Assembly (NCBI GenBank): GCA_013398055.1
Contig: VZRS01014210.1
Coordinates: forward strand, 413,933 to 477,932
Direction of reading: 5' to 3'
Source of the DNA: Ifrita kowaldi
Lineage: Eukaryota > Chordata > Aves > Passeriformes > Cinclosomatidae
Length of the DNA: 64,000 bases
Shown here in pieces: positions 37,491 to 52,000 of the stretch. The notes below the pieces were generated by a model. That model was given only the letters and a program-made list of their open reading frames with translations. It was not told the DNA's origin and did not search any database. Both the position numbers and the translations under genes were made by a program. The first letter of the stretch is position 1. The number at the start of each line of letters is the position of its first letter.

Positions 37491-40004
37491 TTTTTTGCAT
37501 GTTGACCAGTAATTTGTAGGCTCTGAGAAGTGGGATAGGAGCCCTAATTATCGTGACTCAACATTCTATTAAAGCTTTATATAAATGAGCATTTTGGTAG
37601 GGTGAAGCCTTGTTGCCTTGAACACTTGTTGTCTAGAAAGCAACATCTAAGGATCGGATGTGAATCATGTGCCGCCTCATGTTGTTCTTGTCAGAGTTTG
37701 CTGATGAACAGTTTGCTCTGAACTACTTCCCAGAATAAATGGGAAAATGTTTAAAGAACTTTTGAGAATATAATCCACTCTCCATGGGTTGCTCTCCATG
37801 GTTTTCCCCAGTCGTTAGGGAATTACAGGTCCTGTCTTGCCTCTGCACTGCCATCAGCTGTGATTCCCGGGTCAAAGGACAGGGCACAGAGACACAGCCT
37901 TTGGTCTGGGTGAGAAAGGAGACAAATCCTCAAAGGGATCTTTTCAAAGAGGGGCTGTCCTCATTAATACAACTTTATCACATGTGCTGCTTGAAGGAAC
38001 TTGGTCCAGGTGAGCTGTAAATTCTGGAAACTACAGTCTCTTTATTAAGTTTGTCATAAAAGGTAAGGAAGCATGTGGTAGTGACTCTGATCCGAAGGAG
38101 AAATAGAAAGTGATTTGCTGAAATACAACACTTACCAGAAGATTCTCCCTCTGAAAAGCTGACAAAGGCTTTAACCTCCTGGAAACATTGATGATGAGGG
38201 AAGAGCACTCTTCTGGCTGTAGAAGGGTGCTGGTGTTTTCCTTAAAGATTGTTTTCTGCAGAGGGCATGGGTTTTTAAATTATTTTTTTCTGATGTTATT
38301 GAAATGCTATCATAGCCCTTAGGTGGGAGATTGTTTTGCAAAGGAAAATCAATCAAAACACTGCCTTGAAATATTTTTTGGAGGTTTTACAGTATGCAAT
38401 AATTGGGCTGCTGTGGTAGATAGAACCTTTCTTGCAGAGATGATCTGGGCTTCACCAGTTTCTGCCCATCTCCTCCTGCTTGCTCCAAACTTGTTTTGTC
38501 ACTAGCAGCAGTGTAATAAATCAGGAGTCTGCTTCGGGTCAAAGAGAATTGTGTTCTTTTTCTCCCTCTTATTTGTTTTTAACTTGGACTGGTTCCCTGA
38601 TCCAGTCCATGGCACACAACTATTGGTGCAGCTGGGGAGGTGACTGGACTCGGGCAATCTCTCTGCTTAAGCCCAGTGTTGCTGAAAGATGTGCTTAGCA
38701 AATTATTGCCTCGATTTCAAGAGATGAACATGCTACGTTACACTAGAGACTTGTGAAAATCTGGGACTATGTGCCCTGGGTAGGAGTGAGCCCTGGTGAT
38801 GTCCAAGAGCCTTCTGCTTCGTTTAAAAGAACCTGCTGTGGGTTTTGAAAGTACTGAAGTAAAAGTTAAGCTATCTGAAAGCACAAGGTTGCACTCTCAA
38901 AGGTATCAATGCTAGTACTGACCTATTTTACTTAAGAGTTTTGGCACCATGAAGTCAAGTCTCAAAAAAAAATTTCCTTCTCTTTTTTCCCCCTCTCCTT
39001 TGTAGATATTGGGCAGTTGGCTTTCAGTTATGTTCTTAGTGATTTGCCAGTGATATTATCACTTAAAGCTTTTTTTGGATGAGCTCTAGATTTTTGTTCA
39101 AAATACTTGAAGTATGAAAGGGGCAACCTCAAAAGAGATGGATATACTGGCTCTGCAGTGAAGGCTTGTGATGGGTACAATTTTCAGCTTGAAGAGGTCT
39201 TGCAGGTGTTTTTTCCAGAGAGTGCGTGCCCTGGTGGCTGCATTTACATCTCACCGTCAATGTTATCCATGGAGACAACTGGGCATTGCAGGAATAGTGC
39301 CTTGGTGTTTTGAGATGGGCAATGAAGGGTCTGTTGTTGTCCATTAAATCTCTTGGGGGACATCAACTTAATTTCTTCTAGAGGATTGGAAAATAATGGG
39401 AGGTAGTTAGATTTTTAAACTTTTAGCTTGAGGAATAATTTTAATTTCATTATTGAAATTGGAGTGATGAATAATGCTGAAATCATATTTGTCCATATTA
39501 AATGGAAGCTGGCTGATCGTGCCCTCTCTCTTGAAGAAGTAGGGACATGCTTTTTTAACTTCGAGAGCAGATCTATGCTGAATCTCAAATTACTAGACTC
39601 ATACATGTGTAAAGCACCTGGATATAGGAATAGTAATAATTTTATTCTGCTGATTTCCTAGCAAAAATAAACTTACTCTCACTGCTACATTTTTATTAAA
39701 AATTTCAGGAAGGAGAAGACACCTTATCTTCATCAATTCCCCACTCTCCCGGCACAGTCATGCTGTGCTTGATGCTCCTGATGATGAGCTTTATCATTAA
39801 ATGGTGATTTTTAAGTTGTTTGTATGAGAGATACCATGCTGTAGTCTGTAATACTACTTTGCTTTTTACCTCCCATCCAAAGATCTGAACTTGGCACTGC
39901 AAAATACCGGTCCCAGCTCTTGTTTACAGGTAGCAGAGCTCTGGAATGCAGAAATGGAGCAGCATGTTTAGTATTAAGGAATGTTGTAAAAGAGCAACAA
40001 CAAG

Positions 40005-40025
40005 TTTGTTTATTTATTTATTTTT
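40005..40025 (+). repeat. (TTTA)n-like short tract
   Basis: gtttatttatttatttttaa, an interrupted TTTA microsatellite of about four to five units. Confidence 0.8.
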
Positions 40026-40512
40026 AAATCTTGTCTTATTTGGGGTTGGAGTGTTGAGGCAGTGCCTGGCAGCACCAGCACAGCTGATGGAAGTGGGCTC
40101 TGCTACCCCTTGGCTTGTGAGGGACAGTGGGCTGCAGCTTCTTGGGTTCACTTAGACACTGAACTCTTAATGGCCAGGCAGTGCTGATGTTGTTGAACCA
40201 GCAGATTTTGGGGTAAGATAAAGGTACACAATTTTTTCTTTTTTGCTTACATAAAAGAGGCTGAAGCAGTTTCATGTGAGACATGTAGGAGGATGGGGGA
40301 GAATCAACATTTGCCAAACAGAAAAGGATAAAATCTGGTGGAATAACAGAAACTTTCTGTGAAGCTAAGAGAAAGGGAATAAATAAAAAATGAAACCCCC
40401 CCAAACCTGAAGAGATTTGCAGGGGAGGAGAGGAGAAGGAAAGCTACAGCATCTTTTTATATCTAAAGTCAGTTCACGCAGATCAAGAAGTATGCTTCTA
40501 GAGGCCACATGA

Positions 40513-40542
40513 GTGTCTCTGAATAACGTGTCTCTGAATATT
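40513..40542 (+). repeat. Two-copy 15-base tandem repeat
   Basis: gtgtctctgaata occurs at 40513-40525 and again at 40528-40540, a 15-base period with identical first 13 bases. A minor slippage product. Confidence 0.85.
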
Positions 40543-40695
40543 TTGATGATTAGATTGCTCTTTTGTGTGTGTATGTATGCATATAACAAAAATTTTCCAA
40601 AAGCGCTTGGTCACTGAAGCGTTCAAGCTGTGCAGCAGCTTGGCAGTACGTGCTTTGGTAAGTTAGTGGGCAAGCACTGTACTGGCATTTGAAAG

Positions 40696-40709
40696 TTTTT
40701 TTTTTTTTT
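40696..40709 (+). repeat. T homopolymer (14)
   Basis: A 14-base T run, with a separate A run at about 40731-40738. No retroposon recognised. Confidence 0.8.
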
Positions 40710-42844
40710 GTCTCTCTAAACCTTGGGTTAAAAAAAAAGCTCAAAACAGAACTGGCTATGAGGCACAGGCAGTGTAAAGGTGTCTGCGAAGCATTACATA
40801 AACAGTCTTTGCTTATAGTTTAGTTGGTTCATTTTTTGGTGCATGTCAGAATGTGTTTGTTCTTGTAAGGCTGTGTGACATCATCCACTTAGCAGGGAGA
40901 GGTGTAAGACAGCAGAATCATGTATGGGGTTGTTTCCAGTTGTCCGAGGGGTAAGCATTTTGCTGAGAGAAAGCAGAACAAAACCAGCTTTAAGGGTGGT
41001 GGGGGTTTCTTTGTGCTTCATTGGAGAAAGTGTTAAAAGTCTAAATTACACTTTTCCTGATGGTTTTTTGAACAAGGGTGTTGCTGAGAAATGTGTGTGT
41101 GTCAGTGGAGTATTTGTAAGAGAGCAGCAGCAGGAGCTCAGAGGTCTGTTTAATTCTCCTCTTCCATATTAGCCCATGAAGCAAAACGAGTGGGAGGTCT
41201 GTGAAGCCAGATCAGTGTTGATAAGGGAAAGCACAGTTCCCAATGCAAGGATTTAAAAACTCTCTTTTATACTGCATGAAAAGCAGAACAAGAAGGTGTG
41301 ACTGGGTGCGGGAGCCAGCAGCACTGGGGCTGGAATCAAAGCACATCTCTTAGGGTCTTGTGAGAGGGCAGAGACAGAGTAGTGCATCCCTTCCTTGTCC
41401 TGGTGTCTGTACTGGGCATCTGTCCGGATTCCTCCCATGCTGAGCCCAGATTTGCTCTAGTCAAACAGGATTTGGGCTCAGGATAGTGGTAGTTGCATGA
41501 AATGTCATGTGCCCGGGGTTGTGAGAGGCTGGGCTAATAAGCCAGACTGGTCTTCTGGCGTGGGGCACTGTGAGTGTGATCTGGAGGGCTGTGCAACAAG
41601 CGCAGTTATCTTTGGCCATGTGGATCACGGCAGCACTGCCCTGGGCTTCCCCATTATAGAACAGGCAACTCGAGAACCCGAGGTTTCCGTCTTTGTGGAT
41701 CTGAGATGGAGTGATTGGGATGTGGATGTTTCTGGCCTTGGTGAGTTTTTAGGAGAATGGTCTGATTTTTCTGAAGAGGGAGCCACATGGTTCAGGGAAG
41801 ATCGGGCTGGTGTGTGACCGGGCGCATGGTTTGTTTCCCTCTCCGAGGTATCTTTGTTTCTGTTTAGTATTCTGTGTGCTGTGCTGAGACCTGGGTCTTG
41901 TTTAATCAGTTTGGTTCTGATTGCTTCCTTGTATCCATGGGTCTCATCTTGAATTCAGTGTTTTGCATTACAAATCTGCTCTCCAGAGATGGACAGGATA
42001 TATAGCTCCATCTGCCACCTCCAGTTTTAGCCCTTTTTCACGGGGCCCTGTTAACAGGTGACATGCACAGTCCAACGAGATTCCAGCTAATTGTTGGTGT
42101 GTAATTAGGAAGATGAGTGCTGACTGGACCCTCTTCTGCAAAATGGAAGACCTGCTGCAGGGATGGGGAGTACTGGCAGGACCTCCTGGTGCAGCTCCTG
42201 GGCTCACTCTGTCCCGGAGCCTGCCTTGGCATTGAAGGGTGAGATGAGGCACAGGAGCTGGATTATTCTCCTCGCGTGCCAGCTTCTAAATGCCAGAGGA
42301 GGCACAGGGAAGTAGATGTCTCATTTTTGTTCTCTTTTGTTTTGTGACATTTGGATGACAGTGCTCTTGAAATGGTCATTTATGCTACTGCTGCTGTGAG
42401 AAAGAGGTTAGTCTAAAATCAGTATGTGAAAGTGCTAATAAATACAGTGTTTATGCACCATCAGTGGATAGATGACTGTTTTGATTTCTTATCTCGTTGT
42501 TCTGCTAGAGCAAAACCTCTTGTTGCTACCAGGATTATGAGAGAGAACCTGTATATTTTTAAGCTCTTCTTGAGGTAGAAATACTAGAATTCAAATGGTT
42601 TGCAGCCTTTCTTTCCAAAGTGGTGGTATAAATTGTTGCACTTAAAACTGAAGGTTTCATGGAATTTTAAGATTAAAATTAGTCCAGAAAATGTTTGCAG
42701 GTTAATTTTGTTTTTATAGAAGCCTGGTAACTGGAGTAAGCATCTATGTTTTCAAGATAGCAGTATTTGCTCTTCAGAGTTTCTTAGTGGCTTTTGTTTG
42801 TTTATTTTTCTTGTTTTTAAAACCTGTTGTTGCTAAATAGTGTC

Positions 42845-43000
42845 AAGGAGGTGAAGTATTACCACTTTATAGTTGGGGAGTGCAAGGTGCAGAGAGATGA
42901 AGGCACTTGACAAGGCTGTGAGAGTCCTTGCACTTGGAGGCAGGGTTGGAGCTCTAGACCTGCTTGGCTTCTGGGAAAACAGCCACTGCCCTGCTGCATG
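42845..43000 (-). mobile_element. MIR-type CORE-SINE relic, antisense
   Basis: The + strand carries gaggtgaagtattaccactttatagttggggag, gcagagagatgaaggcacttgacaaggctgtgagagt, cttggaggcagggttggagctctagacctgcttggcttc and agccactgccctgctgc, in the order expected of an antisense MIR. It includes the tRNA-like 5' part (right end here). A minus-strand open frame of 78 codons across it (42833-43069) is a by-product of the SINE, not a gene. Confidence 0.75.
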
Positions 43001-46000
43001 AGATGGGAAAGCAAAGCACAACAGGGAGCTGTTGTTGTTGGAGATTTTCAAAAGGGAATTACAATGCATTCGCCATAAAATACGTGCATGGTGTCATTTT
43101 TATGGAAACGTGTATACAGATGTAAAAGACACACAAATGATGTGTGAATATGTGTTCGCATCATGTTTAAAAGTCCTTTGCAAAGAGACTCTTAGCAGGT
43201 CTCTATTGGAGTCAAATAAAAGAATTGAGATCTGCAGGTTAAGTAAAACCTGGGGAGTCACACCGGCTGAGGCTGAGGCTGCAATCTCAGTGCAGGCGAG
43301 GTTTAACAAGATCTCGTGCACTGGCCCATCTCTGCTTTTAGGGAGCCTTTCCTGAGATTTTATAGCCCTGTGCTGCTGTCTCATAGCATAGACAAAATCT
43401 GGTCATCCAGTCTGGGAGGGCCCCAGGGAAGGAGCTTGTGAATTGTATTTTGAATGCAGTCAGTGGGGTTGTATCATCTACCTTTAAGTATGCATTTTCT
43501 TTTGTGTACTTGATGACTTGGACAGTTGAAACTAAAAGCTTCCCTTGAAACAATATATTGAGAGATGAAAGTTTTGAACAAGGGCTCTGGCAGGTAGTTC
43601 TGAAACACAAGTGTAGTTTAAAGCTGTTCTAAAACAGCTGTAATGACAGTACTATCATATATTGCTGTCAGAGAAAAACACAATTTCTTCCTCTGTGGGG
43701 AGAGGGAAATAGCTGGTTAACAGCTACAAACTTACCTCCCGAGATTTACCTCTTAAGATGAAGTGCTAAGGAAAAATGTGAGGCTTTCTTATCAAGTAGA
43801 TATTGTTAGCTGTATGTTACTTGCTTTGCTGCCAGGGTTAATGAGGTGACTGGAGGCCAAGTAAATGTAATGTATTCATCGGTAATGGTATTAAAAATGA
43901 AGCCTGAAAAGGCTGGCTGGCAGCCAGTCTGGGGTCCCCCCATTTGTCACCATTCTGCTTGGAGATAAGCTGTGAAGAGGAGCTTCTGTGAGAAATGGGA
44001 GGTGAGGCAAAAATGTTTAAAGTTGTAGCTTACTATTTAATTTCCAAACGACACCAGGAGTGCTGGTGCCTGCTTGGTGGTTTATTAGGTATTGTACTGT
44101 AAAGTTATTTCAGCACAGGCAGCTGTGGTCTGTCAGAGTTGCACTTACCACTCACTTCCCACGCCTCATGGAAGCTGATGTCTAACTTGACCCAGTATTT
44201 CTGATCTTGAGTTGTGTATAACACTTCTCAGCAGAAAGACAAATTTATCATAAAATTGGATATGAAGTCTTACGTAGCAGCCTGGTGCAAAACCTAGGTG
44301 GGGTGAATTTTGTTAGTATTCATATCCATAAAAGTTAATTTTAGAGATTGTAAAGGATGAGAACACCACTGTAGTGGATTTATGGTGTTTCAGGAAAAAG
44401 ATTCCTGCATCTAGAAACCATGCTGTTAGTGTGGCTTTTAAGTTATTACTTAGGGTGTTTTGCCATCCCCCTCATTTATGAGGTGATGCTTTGTGTTTTT
44501 AATGTATGTTTTTGTTTTGATTCATTCTAGTTTCACATCTATGGCCTTAAGTAATCGTTCTGAATAAAGCAAATCTGTTTTGGTTACATCAGGGCATTTA
44601 ATGTCCACACAACTGCTAATCATTCTTCAATTTGTGCAATTAGAATAAAGTTTGGGTCATAAGTGGTAGAAATATGAGCAGGTCTGATGCTGCTGTGCTC
44701 TTGTCTGCTCTTGGTTTATGTGATACGGAGGTGATTTTAGTCTGCTCCTGAGCCAGGGTGTATTTACTTCAGCTTAATTAAGCACCAGCCCTCCCAGTGC
44801 TTTGCCTCCTAGTGCAGTCAGTGATCTTGATTCATTGGTTGGTCTGGAAAAAGATAACAACCATGGCATAAAGGATGGGGTGTTTTTTCTTGCTGGTATG
44901 TGCTCATCACTGCTAAGTGCTTCCATTGATTACAGCAGCACGAACACAGCTGAAAACAACACGGTTGGTGGTTTCTAGGAATGCTCCTGCTACCTTTTAC
45001 CAAGCCCTTGCCTTGTTGCTTGAGGACTTTATTTTGAAACAGAAGAGGAAGTGTCAGGCAAACATGTGCTAATGCTTGTTGTGATTGCTGTTTGGAGGGG
45101 CTACCTGATGACTCCCCACGGTGATTTCCCAGCTGTACATACTGAGCATCCCTAGCAAGCAGGCTCTGGTTGCTCTTGGGGTGTACTGGAACCAGTCTGC
45201 AGAAGCAGAGCAGGTACAGGCACAACTGGGGTAGCTGGGTGGGTGAATGGAGGTGCAGACTGTGCTGCAGTGGTTGTATGTGTGTCATGTCACGTTAGCC
45301 TGAACTTTTAAATGGCAGGTGAAAAGCTTCAGCTAATGCTCCTTTAATAATTAATTGATGTGAACAGGCACATCTTTGAGCCATTTTCATTTTATATGGT
45401 ATGATAGACTTTTGATTAATTACCCTAGCTTGTAGAGTTGTAATAGATTAGTGTCTTACTTAAGGGAAGGAAAGGCTGTACTTTCCTTGTCATTGACCAA
45501 GCTCTAATGGATCAGGTAGGCTGAAGTGCATGCACCTTCACAGGCACACAGCTCCCCTGCCATGCCACATGAAAAATGTCAGTCTCTCTTGAGTGCATCT
45601 GTTTACCTTGTTATGTGTTTGGACTGGACACGCCACCATAGGCACTGCTGGAATAGAAATTAATTCTTGTAAAGGGCCAGTAAGCTAATTTAGGCCCCTT
45701 CTTTCTTAATCAACTTGGCTACCTCATGTTGTGCCTAATTGAGATTACAAATTGCATCCTCTCAACTGCCTTGGTATACACTTGAGCATGAAGAAATGTG
45801 TGAGGAAAGATAGCAAAGGGAGGGGAAATGCAGACGTAGGCAGTGATGTATGGGACCTCTGGGGCTAGACCTACTGGCAGCCAAATTGCCCATGTCGGCT
45901 TCCTGATTAGGCTGGTTGCCTTGATTAGGGCAGGGCATGCTCTTAACAAGGTCTTAAATGCTGCTGTAAAACGGCTTGGTTCTGCACCTGTTTAATGTAA

Positions 46001-49000
46001 ATAAGAACGGTGTGTTTTTATTGAATTTGGTATGAAAATGAATGATACAGTGGCCTCTAGGGCACTCTTGTAATACAATTTTGTGTATAAAAATGGCTGT
46101 TCTCTTCCCCGTGTTTTTGTGAATGGACAGAGTAAAGACAGCCTTTTTTGAACTAGTATTGAACTGGGAGTGTTTGCAGTTTGATCTTGTGACTCCATCC
46201 ATCTCCTTTTCCCCTAGATACTATTAGTCTGAGATAACTTGGCACTGCTTGGCAACCTTTCATCTCCAGTGCACATACGGCTGTCCCCGAGATGCAGCCA
46301 TTGCTCTGAAAACACAGCAGAGTCAGAAAAAAGCTTGAAAGTGCTTATTAATGGTTCCTTGGCTGTTTTGTAAATGGTGTCCCCCACAGGCAGGGTAAGA
46401 GAGCCCAGGAGTGACAGAGGTGCTCTCAGCAGGGGTTGTATCAAGCACCTCACAAGGGTTTTCTGGTAGCACCGTGCTGGAGCTGGTCTGGTTCTGGCCA
46501 CTGTTGTTTCTCACTGTTGTTCAGCTGTGAGAGCTAAGATGAAAGGGTTTGTTATCTGATACTTTCTCCAGAAGTTAATAAACGTAAAGGACATTTTGCG
46601 TTCTCTCTGCCCCCTAGATTCAATTGCTGAGCGTGGAATGGTTCAGAAGACTTTGTGTAGTTCAGGATTCAAAGCCACTTGAATAAACTCAGGGTTTAAT
46701 AAACAAAAGATGGATGAGATGGTTCACTGTTTTTCCCTGCACATTTGCCTAAGGCTTTCAGCTGTCCAGAAAAATGACAAACTACATCAAACAGAACCAG
46801 TTATTGGTAGCAGGGTGTTTTTTTTAATATTTCATTTCAAGAAAGTTGCTGCTAAGGTGTTTTCTGTAGCTTCTGATACACTCTATTGGCAAAAAAAGTC
46901 AAAAAATCCTATTTGAAAAAGAGTTTAAAAAGTCTGTGATGATAATAATGAATTTAGAGAATGTCTCTTGATAGAAATCTTTCTATAATAATGCTAATTG
47001 GAAATGTTTTAAAGGTAACATTTAGTAATATTTTAGCACTGTCACCTGTAGTAGGATTTTGACCTTTTCATTGCCCCTGTGAGCCTGGGTTATTAATCAG
47101 AGAAATTGCACATGAGACATGAGGAATGTCTGAGATAATTTACCAGATTCTGCAGGTCCTTTCTTGTGGACAAAAATATCTAAAACTTGGACTTCTTTAA
47201 CTTGTAGAGGAGTCAAATTACAATAGTTGTACGTGGTGTGTGCTTTAACTCTCAGCTTGCTAACAGCTCAGAGATTGCTGGCTGCTCTGAAAGCTTGGGA
47301 GGATATAAGTATGTGCTGTTACAAACTTGGAGGGGTTAAGAGGGCTTGTAGTTAATCCAAAGTATAAAAATGCAGCAGCAGCAGAATTGCTTCGAGCTCT
47401 TTTAAAAGTCCTTTCAAGTTAAGATGACATTGCTTTTTGGTTTAATATAATGAATTCAGTAAAGCAAGAAGGCACTAGCTGTTCTGCTTGTTCTCACTCT
47501 CTGGTGAGGAAAAGGGGGCTTATAGGATTCTCGTTCAGCTAAATAAAGTTTGACTTGCATGTAGTGTGATAAATTCAAGTAGAATGCTTTCAAAGATAAA
47601 GAGCCAAGTGTCTGCAGCTTTTGTGCCTCCAGTAATTTGCAAGCAACTCTTTTGGACAGTTGATGGAAAAGGTTTTGGGGATGGTGGGTTTTCCCAGGGT
47701 AGTTGGTCTGTTGGAAAAACATAATCAGCTTTGCCTGGTTCATGCAAAGGACTGTTGGTAGTTATTCAGTCTTGGTCTGAACGACGGCTGCTGCCTCTGA
47801 GTCTGCTGTGCCTGTAGTTTCACTTGGCCTTCTGCCTTCCTGGTGTATCCTCCCTTCAGGCAGTGGTTTGATCAGCTTTTTCTTTCCTATTTGCACAGTG
47901 AAAAAAATGAAGTCTTGCTGGCTCCACTTGTAGTGCTGGTGCTGCTGGGCAGCAAAGGCTCTGGAGGAGGCTGTGGGACGAGCGCTTGCAGGTTGAGTAG
48001 TGGAGTTTGCCAGGCCCTTGAAAGGGTGCCCTCCTCCCAGCCATGCTACAGAGTCAGGATTGATTTTGTAGCTGAACACCAAACAGGACTTGGAGCACAG
48101 TCCTGCTGTGGATCCCTTCCTCGAGAAGGAGTCAGGACAGGCATATGGCAATGGTTAAATGGCTGGCAGTCAGTGGTGAACTTGTGAGTGATAGACACCG
48201 CAGTGTATCCAAAAGCTTTGTCAAATGATCAAAGGATATGGTTTTCCATGTTTGCTGGCAGAGAAAGGTACAGAGGGATGTTTTTATGTGTGAAGTCCTG
48301 ACAGTTTATTCCAGCCCTTGGGAGCTCTCCTCTTGCCTTTTCTCAAGAAGGGTTCCCTTTGCCAGGGATGGTCACTTTGGTTCAGCTAGCACTGAGTCTT
48401 AACTGGTTTTTAATGAACACTGTCAAGGAATAGGCATACTTTTATTTTGTATTTTTGATAATTCTATCAAACAATGGATCAGCCTGGCTTCCTTAGGAGA
48501 TGCCAAGTCTCAGGCACACTCATGTGGACAAAGGCAGGTTGCCTTGACTGTCTGAAGCTTGTAAGGCTTGGTGGAAGAGCAAGCCCAGAATACTTTATCA
48601 CAGAGATCTACACCACCATGACCCATCTGCTGTGAGGCTTTAGTGCTGCTGTGGGTAAGACAGAAGCACACCAGAGTGGTGAGGAATCTGCAGCACCTTA
48701 AGCAGCCTTATACTGCTGGTGTCCTCAGTGTGACCCAGAAGGTTAATCCATCAGGAATTATGTTGTCTGTGAGCTTGGAGGACAGAATAAGCTTTATTCT
48801 GAACAACAGTGCTTCATGAGGGATAGCTATTCAAATTCCTTCATGTATTCTTTTTGAAAGGGCTGTACACAAATTATTTCTCATAAACCACCTGCATACA
48901 TAAAGCACATTTTCTGTTGCCAGCATCTAGAGTTGGATGGCTGATCTAGCCCTGACAGTGCCTTGGGTACTTTGTTCTTTTGCTTAAAAAGCTGATCATT

Positions 49001-52000
49001 GATACTTTTCCAAATGTTTCCATGTCTTTAATGTTAGTTCAAAATACCTAATGCATTGCTCCTGCAGACAGAGAGGATACCAGCTGCATCAGGCAAGTTC
49101 CCATTCTGTTGCCTCCTCCCCTACAGTCAGGAATGGCTGGCGTTCTTCATGGAGGAGGTTTGAGATTCATTTTCATTAGAAGACATGGAAAAAGTGGTGA
49201 AGGAAAAACTAAAAGACAGATGCATGAGTCTGTCTCAAAGCCCTTTTCAGAAACCTTCTCTACCCTCTGAACTGAGAAAATTACCTTATACACTGCATGT
49301 GATTTAGGCTGAGTTTTTTCCCTCACACTTCAACTCTCAAAGAACTTCTCTTTTTAAAGGATAAAATATGAAAATAAAATTTAAACCCAACCTGTCAGCA
49401 AAGGGTAATGCATTCTGAAATAAAGCCTCTGGGCTTTGAACCTTTGCTGGTTGACCCCTAAAATGCTGATAATGGAGGGTACTTCCCTGCTCTAACTATG
49501 TCTGGAACACTCAGTGGATGCTTACCAGGTAGAAAGACTTGACTTACGAGCCATGGAGTAAAGAAGCAAGATTCTTCCAAGAAGTTTCTGAGAGAGTGTC
49601 CAGGTCGGTGGGAAATGTCCTAGTATTTTTAACATGAAACCTGTGGCTCTGTCTGCAGTATCAGCCTTTCTGCTGCTCGGAAGTGTTGGATGATTCTGAA
49701 AGATGAGTGCATTTTTTCAAGCAGCGGGTGGGCTGCTTTTACTGCAGGGCTTCTGTGTGAAGAAGAGAGACTTCTTCATTGCTCTGTCCTCAACCCATCC
49801 CATTTTGGGGTTTTTGCTACATGAGATGGGTGAGAGCACTTGATTCTACTGGACCTGCTCCGACCTTCCCCATCAGTGACACAGTGTTGGCATGTGTCAC
49901 TTCACGAGAACTTACACTGGTGTTGTGTGTGGCATGCCAGAAGCAGAGCTGCCCATTTCCTGACAAGGATCCAGTGGTAGAGCAAGTCCTGTGCTTGATG
50001 TGTAGTATTCCCTACGCTTTCCAAAATTCAGTGCTTTGATGGCAGAAACTGGAGAATGAGTGCATTCCAAGCATAGACTGGCCTCCCTTCTGCAGTGTGC
50101 ATACTAGCAGCTCCTTCTGCAGGACTGTCCTGACCTTGTTTATTTTGGACTTAGGCACCGTAAAATAGCTTGTTAATTGCTGCTCATTTAGAATTATAAT
50201 TAGGTGTTACCAGATGAGTTCTGTAATACACAATTAAAATGTTATAAAAAATTTTGTGGCTTTTAATACTTCATTTATTGGTTAAAATTTAATTCAGAGT
50301 ACACTGATTGCAAGCTCTCTGTGTATGTGCATAATTATTAAAACCCACAAGGGTAAAACCGAAGCAGGTTTGAATGATGCAGAATCCATGCACTGCCTGG
50401 AGGTCAAGCAACCAGGGATATGAGCTCTGGCATCGGATGACTTTGTCCTGCTTTTCTGTAGCCTGACTAAACATAGGTCTGGCGTGAACGTGGTGTTGTG
50501 TGCTCTTGCTGATTGGGTAAAACCACCTCTCTGCTCACGCCTGGCTCAGGTCCACTTTAATGAGCTGGGCATACATCTGGAAGTGATGGACACACAGCTG
50601 CAGACTTGGAGCACACAAGCTTTCAGAGGGAGTGTCATCAAAGCCACTTTGATGCATTAGTCTGCAGGTAAGAAAAAGCTTGGACATCTGGTGGCATTGC
50701 ATATCCAAAAGTAAGTGCTTAAATCTTGGAGCGTGTTCCCCCTACGTCGCTAAGAGCTTCAGAGCCATTTTTTGTTGGCAGCTGAGGAGTTGCCATGCTG
50801 CTGTTAATTTAATATGTTTGGATTTGATGAACAAGGTGCTGCATTTTGTGTCGTTAGCCTCATGCCAGCATCAGCCATGTGGAGGAAGAAGGGGCTGTTC
50901 CTTTTCTTGGAGCTGTACTTAACCTGGTCCTCCTTAAGCTTTCCTTTGTTTTTCATCAAGAGAGGTAATGTCTTTCCCCTTTAGGATCTGTTCTGTTTTT
51001 CTGCTGGAAGCTTTTTTCCCTTCAGGATTTTACATTCTGGCAACTAACAAAATTAAAATAGCTTTCCTCCTAAGTACGCTAAAACGTACATTGAATGTGA
51101 TTTCAATGGCACCAAGTATGCGTTTCAGCACACTAATGCACGAATGGATTGAAAAAACAGCTAGCAGTAATTTTCCTTCCTTAGGTTTTACTGAATAGTA
51201 TCCCAAGAAGCTGCACATTATGTATTACCTCTTTATGTGTTACTCAAGGTCATGTAAAGGTGGAGGCCTGGAAGGAAAGAGTGAATAATTTCGATAGTAA
51301 AGCTCAAAGTTGCTGCAGATGGCATATTGGATGTCTTATTTTTCAAAGGTCTTTCCATCTGCTATTGGCAGAAGTCTCCATTAGAAAAGGGCAGTTTTGT
51401 GTGAGGTACATAATTAATTTCTTTTTTAGGTTGATCTTTTATTAGAATTCGGGTTTATCTTGACTCAGACCATTAGCATGGGTCCATTCTCCTGGTAAAG
51501 AGAATGCGTAGAAGTTATAAGATCTGAGTTACATAGAAAATACTTCCAAAGTTTGAGGAAGAGGAACTTTTAAAGACCAAATTATAAAAATCAAAAGTGA
51601 CCTACTGTCTTGTGGAAGTAGAAGTATTGTGGTGGTGAAATTTGTGTTTGCCCTTTTTCCTTTGAATACTTTACTTAAGGTTGAGTTGCAAAACTTAAAT
51701 TTTTTAGAGCCATAGGATGTAGTGGAGGACCAAGAGGTGAAGAATATCCTGTATCTCTCTATCTGTGCCATGTGAGGGCTGTGCTGAATGTGAGAACTGA
51801 TCTCTCCTGCTGCCTCTCCAGTGCAGAAATAACAAAGGCACTGGAAGTAGCTACATAACTGCCATGCACTGAATACCCTTGGTTAGCAAAGCATGCCTTT
51901 TCTAGTAGTCAGAAAATTGTTGGTTATAAAAAGCAAAGTCATACATAATCTGTGATAAATTTAGTGTGGATTTTGTGGTGGATGAGGAGGGTCCGTGGGA

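Larger units (their letters stand above)
28766..42844. other. Long stretch without recognised genes
   Basis: Only short repeats are annotated here. The largest frame, 173 codons on the minus strand (31336-30815), covers a GC-richer pocket and has no family signature. GC-rich pockets also lie at 34.1-34.6 and 41.5-42.3 kb. Stretches at 32.8-33.2 and 35.6-36.1 kb are AT-rich. No exon with paired splice sites was found, though short noncoding exons could be missed by eye. Confidence 0.5.

Noticed and set aside
42047..42058. 12-base perfect palindrome CCTGTTAACAGG
   Set aside because: Expected by chance a few times in 64 kb at this length class; no supporting context.
42833..43069. 78-codon minus-strand frame
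   Set aside because: Explained by the antisense MIR relic.
44818..45288. 156-codon minus-strand frame
   Set aside because: Gln/Leu/Cys/His-biased peptide without domain; no promoter, splice or poly(A) context.
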